The translations under genes and the position numbers were made by a program. A stretch of 5,635 nt of DNA. Origin: Chloroflexota bacterium. GTDB taxonomy: Bacteria > Chloroflexota > UBA6077. Location of the stretch: NCBI GenBank assembly GCA_021786215.1, contig JAJYNT010000093.1, forward strand, positions 1-5,635. Direction: 5' to 3'. Shown here piece by piece: positions 1 through 5,635 of the stretch. How positions within the stretch are numbered: position 1 is the first letter of the stretch; each line of letters begins with the position of its first letter. Under the pieces are notes generated by a model. That model worked only from the letters and a program-made list of their open reading frames with translations. It was not told the DNA's origin and searched no databases.

Positions 1-357
1 GGGTGTGGTCTCCGACAGTGCGGGGCCTGCACCGTTCTGATGGACGGGAAACCGGTCTACTCCTGCCTCATCCTGGCCGTAGAATGTGAAGGTCGCCGGA
101 TAGAGACCATCGAAGGGTTGGAACAGGAAGGCCACCTCCACCCGATTCAGCAGGCGTTTCTAGATGCCGATGCATATCAGTGCGGCTTCTGCACACCCGG
201 ACAAATCATGGCAGTGAAGGGTCTGCTGGACAACCGCACCGAGATCACCCTGGAAGAGGTGAAGCGGGCCGTTTCGGGCAACCTCTGCCGCTGCGGTGCC
301 TACCGCAACATCTTCCGCGCCGGGCTCATAGCGGCCGAGCGGATGGGACGGAGGTAG
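1..357 (+). CDS. Molybdenum hydroxylase small subunit, two [2Fe-2S] clusters (5' truncated)
   Basis: This is the iron-sulfur subunit of a xanthine dehydrogenase-family molybdenum hydroxylase, which passes electrons from the Mo cofactor to the FAD subunit in the cytoplasm. The reading frame is open from base 1, so the N-terminus lies outside the window; 118 residues are visible of a family usually about 150-170 long. The plant-type ferredoxin domain is represented by C2, C7, C10 (CGLRQCGAC) and C22. The C-terminal helical [2Fe-2S] domain shows C61 and C64 in QCGFCTPG and C96 and C98 in NLCRCGAYRNI. All eight expected ligands are therefore present. An internal ATG at 40 is not the start, because the first cluster motif lies upstream of it. 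The gene ends in TAG four bases before the GTG of the catalytic subunit, and its last codons contain that gene's ribosome-binding site. It resembles CoxS, HcrC and PaoA equally, so no symbol is given. Confidence 0.95.
   Translation, partial: GCGLRQCGACTVLMDGKPVYSCLILAVECEGRRIETIEGLEQEGHLHPIQQAFLDADAYQCGFCTPGQIMAVKGLLDNRTEITLEEVKRAVSGNLCRCGAYRNIFRAGLIAAERMGRR
350..355 (+). promoter_or_regulatory. Shine-Dalgarno GGAGGT for the large subunit
   Basis: GGAGGT lies 6 nt upstream of the GTG at 362 and spans the final CGG AGG TAG codons of the small-subunit gene. Its strength and spacing favour GTG 362 as the start of the large subunit over the internal ATG at 407, which has a weaker GAGGGA at 395-400. 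The position suggests translational coupling between the two genes. Confidence 0.75.
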
Positions 358-361
358 TGCC

Positions 362-2659
362 GTGGCAAGAGTTCTCAAGACCCAGGTGGAATTTGAGGGA
401 CGCATCATGGAGCAGGCGGCGCTGATCCAGGGTCCACAACCTCCGCCCTGGCCTCAGGAAGCGCACCTCAACGTGGTTGGGAGTTCGTCACCACGGGTCG
501 ACGGGTTTGAACGAGTTACTGGCCGGGCTCAGTACAGCCACGACGTGCGTCCGCCGGGGACGCTGCATGGAAGCATACTGCGAAGCCCCTTTCCCCACGC
601 CAGAATCCTCAGCATCGATGCCTCCCGAGCCGAACTGCTCCCAGGCGTTCGCGCCCTGCTCACCTCCGTCAATGCTCCGGCGATCCCCTGGAAAGACGGC
701 AAACTGATCCTGGACACCACCCTGTCCTTTGTGGGGGACGAGGTGGCAGCAGTCGCCGCCGATGATGCCGAGACCGCTGAGGACGCGCTGCATCTGATCA
801 ACGTGCGGTTCGAGGAGTTGCCCTTCGTACTGGATCCCGAGGAAGCACTCAAGCCCGATGCCCCGAGGGTCCATCCTTCAGGCAATCTGATGGGGGGCAA
901 GCCCAGAGTGTACGACCGCGGAGATCTCCCTCAGGGAAGGGCTCAGGCCGAGGTCACTGTCGAGGAGACTTTCCACACCCAGACCGCGCTGCATAACGCG
1001 TCGGAAACTCACGGCAGCGTGGCGCACTGGGTCGGCAATGATCTCACCATCTGGGATTCCACCCAGGGCATCTTCGCGGTGCGCGCCGAGATTGCGGAAA
1101 TCCTGGGTATCCCACTAAACCGGGCGCGAGTCATCGCCAACTACGTGGGTGGCGGCTTCGGCGCCAAGCAGGAATCGGGCAAGTACACAGTCCTGGCAGC
1201 GCTCCTATCCCGCATGTCCGGCCGCCCAGTCCAGATCATGCTGAATCGCGAGGAAGAGAGCCTGAGCACCGGCTACCGCCACCCAACGGTACAGCGGATC
1301 AAGATCGGCGCCAGAAAGGATGGGGAGCTGACAGCCATCGATCTCCACTGTGTGGTGCCGGTCGGGTCGTACGGCTACCCCAGCGCCGTCGACGGCCCGG
1401 TCAGGAGCCTCTATCGCTGTTCCAACGTGCACACGGAGCTGTACGCCGTCCGAACGAACGAGGGTCCGGCCAGGGCCCTCCGGGCTCCCGGCTACGTTGA
1501 AGGGACCTTCGCCCTGGAGTCGGCCATGGACATGCTGGCCGACCGACTGAGCATCGACCCAGTCGAACTTCGGCTCAGGAACTACGCCGAGAAGGACCCC
1601 GTGACGGGCCACGACTACTCCAACAAGATGCTGCGGGAGGCCTACCAGCTTGCCGCGGAGAAGATCGGCTGGGCATCTCGCAGCCCCAAGGGCGACCAAT
1701 CCTCCCCCCTCACGACCAGGAAGCGAGGTCTCGGGATGGCAAGCCAGATCTGGGGCGGGGGAGGAGGACCCCCAGCATCGGCCGTGGTGAAACTGAACCC
1801 GGATGGCAGCGCCGACGTCGTAACAGGGGTTCAGGATATCGGTACCGGAACGAGGACGGGACTAGCGCAGATCGCCGCCGAGACGTTGGGCCTGCCCATC
1901 TCCGCCGTGCGTGTCACGGCCGGGGATACGAGGGATGCCCCCTTCGGGCCAACCAGCGGTGGCAGCCAGACCCTCTCCTCGGCCGGACCCGCCGTTCGGT
2001 CGGCGGCCGAGGACACCCGGGGACAGCTGCTGGACGTGGCCTCCCAGGTCATGAAGCTGCCCAGGGAACGGCTGGATGTCCGAGATGGCTTCGTCTTCGA
2101 CAGCGGTTCTCCAGAGGAGCGCAAGGCGATAGGCGAGCTACTCGGCGCCCTCGACAACCTGATGCTGGTGGGGATCGGGTCTCGAGGCCCCAACCCCGAT
2201 GGCTATTCCCTGCGCACGTTCGGCGCCCAGTTCGCTGAAGTCGAGGTGGACGAGGAAACAGGGCGGATCCGTGTGCTGAAGCTGGCAGCCGTCCACGACT
2301 GTGGGAGGGTGGTCAATCCGATGCTGGTTCACAGCCAGCTGCTGGGTGGCATCACCCAGGGGATCGGATACGCCCTGATGGAGGACAGGGTGATGGATCG
2401 GCGGACCGGTCGGGCGCTCAATCCCGACCTGGAGCAGTACCTGATTCCCACCGCCATGGACCTACCGGAGATCGATGCCGACGCCCTCAACCAGGTCGAT
2501 CCTCACACCAACAACCTGGGGGCCAAGGGGATCGGCGAGCCCCCCATCATCCCAACGGCTCCGGCCATCGCCAACGCAGTATACAACGCCACCGGCGTTC
2601 GGCTGACCTCGATCCCCATGGCCGTCCATCGAGTGATTCGAAGGAGGTCCATCCCGTGA
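362..2659 (+). CDS. Molybdenum hydroxylase large subunit, molybdopterin-binding (xanthine dehydrogenase family)
   Basis: This is the catalytic subunit, holding the molybdopterin cytosine dinucleotide-type cofactor and hydroxylating (or reducing) the substrate. It is 765 residues long, normal for the family. The N-terminal aldehyde oxidase/xanthine dehydrogenase a/b hammerhead domain starts near VGSSSPRVDGFERVTG (residues 39-54). The Mo-binding domains follow, with GGGFGAK at 263-269, the active-site loop ALRAPGY at 372-378, QDIGTGTRTG at 491-500, GDTRDAPFGPTSGGSQT at 521-537, HDCGRVVNP at 645-653 and GGITQGIGYAL at 662-672. The family's catalytic glutamate is E726 in KGIGEPP (codon 2537-2539). 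The loop lacks the cysteine of form I CO dehydrogenase (AYxCSFR) and does not match form II (AYxGAGR), so CO oxidation is unlikely. Overall it looks closest to aldehyde or N-heterocycle oxidoreductases such as PaoC, but the substrate is unknown. GTG 362 is preferred because residues 1-15 (MARVLKTQVEFEGR-like) fit my memory of related proteins; ATG 407 is the alternative. The stop overlaps the next gene by 4 nt. Confidence 0.96.
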   Translation: MARVLKTQVEFEGRIMEQAALIQGPQPPPWPQEAHLNVVGSSSPRVDGFERVTGRAQYSHDVRPPGTLHGSILRSPFPHARILSIDASRAELLPGVRALLTSVNAPAIPWKDGKLILDTTLSFVGDEVAAVAADDAETAEDALHLINVRFEELPFVLDPEEALKPDAPRVHPSGNLMGGKPRVYDRGDLPQGRAQAEVTVEETFHTQTALHNASETHGSVAHWVGNDLTIWDSTQGIFAVRAEIAEILGIPLNRARVIANYVGGGFGAKQESGKYTVLAALLSRMSGRPVQIMLNREEESLSTGYRHPTVQRIKIGARKDGELTAIDLHCVVPVGSYGYPSAVDGPVRSLYRCSNVHTELYAVRTNEGPARALRAPGYVEGTFALESAMDMLADRLSIDPVELRLRNYAEKDPVTGHDYSNKMLREAYQLAAEKIGWASRSPKGDQSSPLTTRKRGLGMASQIWGGGGGPPASAVVKLNPDGSADVVTGVQDIGTGTRTGLAQIAAETLGLPISAVRVTAGDTRDAPFGPTSGGSQTLSSAGPAVRSAAEDTRGQLLDVASQVMKLPRERLDVRDGFVFDSGSPEERKAIGELLGALDNLMLVGIGSRGPNPDGYSLRTFGAQFAEVEVDEETGRIRVLKLAAVHDCGRVVNPMLVHSQLLGGITQGIGYALMEDRVMDRRTGRALNPDLEQYLIPTAMDLPEIDADALNQVDPHTNNLGAKGIGEPPIIPTAPAIANAVYNATGVRLTSIPMAVHRVIRRRSIP
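2641..2648 (+). promoter_or_regulatory. Shine-Dalgarno AAGGAGGT for the FAD subunit
   Basis: AAGGAGGT is a near-perfect complement of the 16S rRNA 3' end and lies 7 nt before the GTG at 2656. It sits inside the large-subunit gene, where its AGG AGG part encodes two of the arginines in the tail IRRRSIP. It fixes the start of the FAD subunit and suggests coupled translation across the GTGA overlap. Confidence 0.85.
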
Positions 2660-3660
2660 GAAGCTTCGAGCATGTCAACGCGACCTCCCTGGAAGACGCC
2701 CTCGCCACCATGGGCGAGGACTGGCAGATTCGGCTGATCGCGGGTGGAACCGACTTGATCCCGCTGATGAAGAAGAGCATTATCACCCCATCGCGGCTGG
2801 TCAACATCAAACCCGTCCTGCAACTGGCAAACCTCAACTTCACAGACGAGAACGGACTCTCGATCGGCGCGCTGGCAACCCTGGACGACGTTAGCAGATA
2901 CCCTCCGGTCGCTCAGTACTATCGAGTTCTGTCGGAGGCGATCGGCGTGGCCGCCTCCCCCCAACTGAGGAACATGGCCACCATAGCCGGCAATCTCTGC
3001 CAGGAGAGCCGATGTTGGTACTACCGGAACCTCTTCTTCTGCTGGCTCAAAGGAGGCGAGATCTGCTACGCCAGCGGTGGGGAGAACCGGATTCACGCCG
3101 TCTTCGGGGGTGGTCCCTGCTACTTCGCTCACCCATCGGATCCCGCTCCGGCTTTGATAGCCCTCGGAGCCGAACTGACGCTTTACGATAGCGGGGGTAA
3201 CAGCCGGTCGATCCCGATGGAGTCCTTTTATGCCCCGCCAACAGCTGAGCGACGGAGGGCGACGATCCTGCGGCCCAACGAACTGGTCACCTGGATCCGG
3301 GTGCCCACTCCCCCGCAAGAGGCCAGGGGCGTCTATCTGAAGGCTATGGATCGGGAAACGTGGGCTTTCGCTCTGGCCAGCGTGGCTGTCCAGGGGGTGT
3401 GGGATGGCCCAGTGGCGAGAGAGATCAGCATCATCCTGGGAGGGGTTGCCCCGATCCCGTGGCGGGCCAGGCAGGCCGAAGACGTCGTGCGCGGCCAGCC
3501 GGTCGACGGACGGATCGCCCGAGAGGCAGGCGAGGCCGCCGTTATTGGAGCTCAGCCCCTGCAGCACAACGGCTACAAGGTGGATCTAATCCGCACACTG
3601 GTGGAGCGTGCGTTGATCGGAGCAGCTGCCCCAAGAGCCAAGCACCACCCCGTGGCCTGA
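2656..3660 (+). CDS. Molybdenum hydroxylase medium subunit, FAD-binding with predicted [4Fe-4S] insert
   Basis: This is the flavin subunit of the same enzyme. It receives electrons through the [2Fe-2S] subunit and passes them to the external acceptor. It has 334 residues. The FAD-binding PCMH-type fold shows the pyrophosphate loop AGGTDL (29-34) and the second FAD motif TIAGNL (109-114). The CO dehydrogenase flavoprotein C-terminal domain follows from about residue 224 to 321 (YLKAMDRETWAFALASVAV, then GGVAPIPWRA and the HNGYKVDL end). Between the FAD motifs and the HPSDPAPAL segment lies an insert rich in cysteines: C115, C120, C129, C137 and C155. Such an insert binds a [4Fe-4S] cluster in 4-hydroxybenzoyl-CoA reductase beta and in PaoB; C120, C129, C137 and C155 are the likely ligands here by inference. 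Plain CoxM or xanthine dehydrogenase FAD subunits lack it. The GTG start overlaps the large-subunit stop as GTGA and has a strong ribosome-binding site. It is the last gene of the operon. Confidence 0.95.
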   Translation: MRSFEHVNATSLEDALATMGEDWQIRLIAGGTDLIPLMKKSIITPSRLVNIKPVLQLANLNFTDENGLSIGALATLDDVSRYPPVAQYYRVLSEAIGVAASPQLRNMATIAGNLCQESRCWYYRNLFFCWLKGGEICYASGGENRIHAVFGGGPCYFAHPSDPAPALIALGAELTLYDSGGNSRSIPMESFYAPPTAERRRATILRPNELVTWIRVPTPPQEARGVYLKAMDRETWAFALASVAVQGVWDGPVAREISIILGGVAPIPWRARQAEDVVRGQPVDGRIAREAGEAAVIGAQPLQHNGYKVDLIRTLVERALIGAAAPRAKHHPVA

Positions 3661-3698
3661 GACTATCGCCTGCGGTCGCCAGCGACCCTCCATACCGG

Positions 3699-3722
3699 CT
3701 GGGTTCTGAGTTGCGGACCCAG
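3699..3722. other. Intergenic hairpin between convergent genes, possible weak terminator
   Basis: CTGGGTTC (3699-3706) can pair with GGACCCAG (3715-3722) as an 8-bp stem including one G-U pair, with an 8-nt loop. It lies in the 171-nt gap between the stops of the FAD subunit (3660) and PriA (3832), where both transcripts should end. Neither strand has a T-run after the stem, so it does not qualify as a standard intrinsic terminator. A smaller 5-bp hairpin (GGTCG/CGACC, 3674-3687) lies just upstream. The rest of the gap shows no gene or recognisable element. Confidence 0.25.
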
Positions 3723-3831
3723 GGACCGGAAAAGGGCGAAGAAACCGCCTCCCAGTACCCATGCAGGGTAGGCGCTGCGGTTGCGGGCAGGTCTGCACTT
3801 CACAGGCTCTATCGCTCAATCCGGACGCGTG

Positions 3832-5635
3832 TCACAACAGGCTGACGGGGTCAACATCCACGCTCCAGCCCAATGGTAGATCCACCTCGGGGAGCAGCTT
3901 CGCCGCGTCTTCGCCCGCCAGCACGATCTGCCATCGGAATCGCCCGCGGAGACGGGAGTGGAAGCCGGGTGCCGGGCCTATCAGCTGCAGATCCCCCAAT
4001 CCCAGCTCCTCTACCTTGGCCTGAAGCAGTTTGTGCATCTCCAGGGCAACGAACCGAGAGCGCGCCTCGCCCGCGCCCGAGTACTGCAGCAGCGTCAGCC
4101 CCCTGAACGGGGGATATGAGTGTTGCCGACGAAAAGCCAACTCCTGCTCATAGAAGGATCGATAGTCGTGGCGCGCGGCGGCAAGGATGCTGTAGTGGTC
4201 CGGCGAGTAGGTTTGGATGATCACCCGGCCCTCGACCTCTCCACGACCCGCCCTGCCGGCCACCTGGGCCAGCAGCTGAAAGGTGCGCTCCGCCGCGCGG
4301 AAATCGGGCAGATGAAGGGTGATATCGGCCAGCACCACCCCGACCACGCTCACGAGGGGAAAGTCCAGCGCTTTCGCCACCACCTGAGTGCCCACCAGGA
4401 TATCGGCCTGATGCTGTTGAAACTGCCGGTGGATCCGCTGGTGCGCGCCCCGCTGCCCCGCGACGTCATGATCCCAACGGAGCACGCGGGACGATGGAAA
4501 CAGACGGCGAACCTCCTCCTCAACTCTCTCGGTCCCGACTCCGAAGAAGCCGATGCGGCCACTCTTACACTGAGGACAGCTCGTGGGCAAACGGCTCCGG
4601 CGATTGCACTGGTGACACACCAACTCCTCCGAGTCCCGGTGGTAAACCAGGGGTACGTCGCAGCGACGACATTTCAACACATGTCCGCAGTCACGGCAGA
4701 GGACGGAGGTGGACATCCCTCTCCGATTTAGAAACAGGATAGCCTGCTCATGAGATTCCAGCGCTCGCTTGATCTCCGATTGGAGGGGCCGGCTGAGAAT
4801 GCTGCCGTTTCCAGCCTTCAACTCATCCCGGAGGTCCACCACCTCCACACCCGGCAACCTCCCAGTCGACCAGCCGTGACCGCTAGGGCCGGAGTATCTT
4901 GAGGGCAGAGAGAGGAGCCGGTAGAACCCCTTCTCGGCGCGATAGTAGGAGGACACGTCGGGTGTGGCGCTGCCAAGAACCACGGCCGCGCCGGTGCGGA
5001 GGCCCAACTGGATGGCGACATCTCGGGCATGGTAGCGGGGCGATCTGTCCTCCTGTTTGTAGGCAGGTTCGTGCTCCTCATCCAGCACCACCAGCCCCAG
5101 CCTCGAGACGGGCGCAAACAGGGCCGAGCGGGGTCCGATCACCACGTCGAACCTTCCCTCTTGGACCCCTCGCCACAAACGCCAACGCTCCGAATCCGAT
5201 AGGGCACTGTGGAGCAGGGTGACGCGACCAGGGAACCTCTCCGAGTACCGCTCCAGCGCTTCGGGAGTCTGAGCGATCTCGCTCACCAGAACGATCGCGC
5301 GCCTCCCCATCCGCACCAGGGTATCGATCAAGCGCAGATACACCTGCGTCTTGCCGCTGCCCGTGACGCCGTGCAGGAGAAACAGTTGGTGGGTGCGGCT
5401 CTCCATCGCGGCTGCGACCGAGGAGAAGGCCGCGGTCTGCATCTCGTTGAGGATGATGCCGCTCGATTCCCTCCCGTCCGCCGAGAGGGTCGAAATTCGG
5501 GCCGGCTGCTCGACCTCGCTAGAGCCGTCGTCGAGCAGTTGGACAGAGTGCGCGTGGTCATCTCCTGTGCCGACAGGGAGTACGGTTCCTTCTCCAACCA
5601 TCTTCTGCACCGTCAGCAGCGCACACCCGACCTCG
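3832..5635 (-). CDS. priA: Primosomal protein N' (replication restart helicase PriA), N-terminus cut off
   Basis: PriA recognises stalled forks and D-loops and reloads the replicative helicase; it is a 3'-5' superfamily 2 DNA helicase acting on the chromosome. The frame runs open through the right edge, so the 3'-end-binding domain and most of the winged-helix region are missing; 600 residues are visible, numbered here from the first whole codon (5632-5634). Walker A is GVTGSGKT at 89-96 (5347-5370) and the DEEH box is at 185-188, followed by PAYKQED. GSATP is at 221-225 and ILFLNRRG at 299-306. Eight zinc ligands lie at C313, C316, C322, C325, C340, C343, C353 and C356, in the usual two-zinc pattern. 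Motif V is TQVVAKALDF (416-425) and motif VI QVAGRAGRG (457-465). The C-terminal domain after YPPF ends at a TGA at 3832-3834. The GTG at 5608-5610 is not the true start, because PriA-like sequence (EVGCALLT) continues upstream. All catalytic motifs are intact. Odd points are Ala for the usual Gly in motif V and SEIAQTP where most PriA proteins have PEIALTP. Confidence 0.97.
   Translation of the reverse strand, partial: EVGCALLTVQKMVGEGTVLPVGTGDDHAHSVQLLDDGSSEVEQPARISTLSADGRESSGIILNEMQTAAFSSVAAAMESRTHQLFLLHGVTGSGKTQVYLRLIDTLVRMGRRAIVLVSEIAQTPEALERYSERFPGRVTLLHSALSDSERWRLWRGVQEGRFDVVIGPRSALFAPVSRLGLVVLDEEHEPAYKQEDRSPRYHARDVAIQLGLRTGAAVVLGSATPDVSSYYRAEKGFYRLLSLPSRYSGPSGHGWSTGRLPGVEVVDLRDELKAGNGSILSRPLQSEIKRALESHEQAILFLNRRGMSTSVLCRDCGHVLKCRRCDVPLVYHRDSEELVCHQCNRRSRLPTSCPQCKSGRIGFFGVGTERVEEEVRRLFPSSRVLRWDHDVAGQRGAHQRIHRQFQQHQADILVGTQVVAKALDFPLVSVVGVVLADITLHLPDFRAAERTFQLLAQVAGRAGRGEVEGRVIIQTYSPDHYSILAAARHDYRSFYEQELAFRRQHSYPPFRGLTLLQYSGAGEARSRFVALEMHKLLQAKVEELGLGDLQLIGPAPGFHSRLRGRFRWQIVLAGEDAAKLLPEVDLPLGWSVDVDPVSLL

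Noticed and set aside
1751..1770. A G-rich run (GGGG, GGGGG, GG, GG) that might form a G-quadruplex.
   Set aside because: Only two of the four runs reach three or more G, and the run is explained by the codons for the glycine stretch IWGGGGGPP at residues 463-471, a stretch that I recall in related large subunits.
2503..3567. A 354-codon open frame on the - strand opposite the end of the large subunit and most of the FAD subunit.
   Set aside because: It is antisense to two well-supported genes. Its protein has no recognisable domain and a low-complexity, Arg/Gly/Asp-rich make-up typical of shadow frames in high-GC DNA.
1..3660. Possible assignment as a CO dehydrogenase (coxSLM), since the small-large-medium order matches a simple relabelling.
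   Set aside because: The active-site loop lacks the form I and form II signatures, and the FAD subunit has a cysteine-rich insert absent from CoxM.
3660..3832. A functional link between the hydroxylase operon and priA.
   Set aside because: The genes are convergent, share no regulatory region, and belong to unrelated processes; adjacency alone does not support a joint system.
3360..3845. A 161-codon + strand frame crossing from the FAD-subunit gene into the intergenic gap.
   Set aside because: It overlaps the conserved C-terminal domain of the FAD subunit in another frame, is Arg/Gly/Pro-rich, and has no family resemblance. The gap part alone is too short to support a gene.
4120..4731. A 203-codon open frame on the + strand inside priA.
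   Set aside because: It lies wholly antisense to the conserved zinc and helicase-lobe-2 region of priA and shows no motif of its own.

Overview
The window is high-GC bacterial DNA (roughly 60-65 % by eye) holding four genes: three on the + strand, which form the end of a molybdenum-hydroxylase operon, and one convergent gene on the - strand for the primosomal helicase PriA. The style of the PriA protein (for example the stretch around ELKAGNGSILSR) and the combination of hydroxylase subunits recall Chloroflexota and similar Gram-positive-type lineages. That is an impression from remembered family sequences, not a computed placement.

Bases 1-3660 encode the three subunits of a xanthine dehydrogenase-family enzyme in the order small, large, medium. 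The small subunit carries two [2Fe-2S] clusters and is cut by the left edge. The large subunit is the molybdopterin-binding catalytic chain. The medium subunit binds FAD and carries a cysteine-rich insert that resembles the [4Fe-4S] insert of 4-hydroxybenzoyl-CoA reductase beta and PaoB/YagS-type subunits. The genes are packed tightly: a 4-nt gap, then a 4-nt GTGA overlap. Both downstream genes use GTG starts with strong Shine-Dalgarno sequences lying in the last codons of the gene before. The expected electron path is substrate to Mo cofactor, then the [2Fe-2S] clusters, then FAD, with the [4Fe-4S] cluster as a possible extra site near FAD. The substrate cannot be read from the sequence. The active-site loop excludes a typical CO dehydrogenase.

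Bases 3661-3831 are a 171-nt convergent intergenic stretch with one 8-bp hairpin and no clear U-tract terminator.

Bases 3832-5635 (- strand) encode the helicase and C-terminal parts of PriA, with its N-terminal DNA-binding region beyond the right edge. It has an intact Walker A, DEEH box and eight zinc-binding cysteines. PriA has no evident functional link to the hydroxylase.

I found no RNA gene, mobile element, CRISPR array or clear new system. The points most worth a second look are the [4Fe-4S]-type insert, the unassigned substrate loop, and a few substitutions in PriA helicase motifs.
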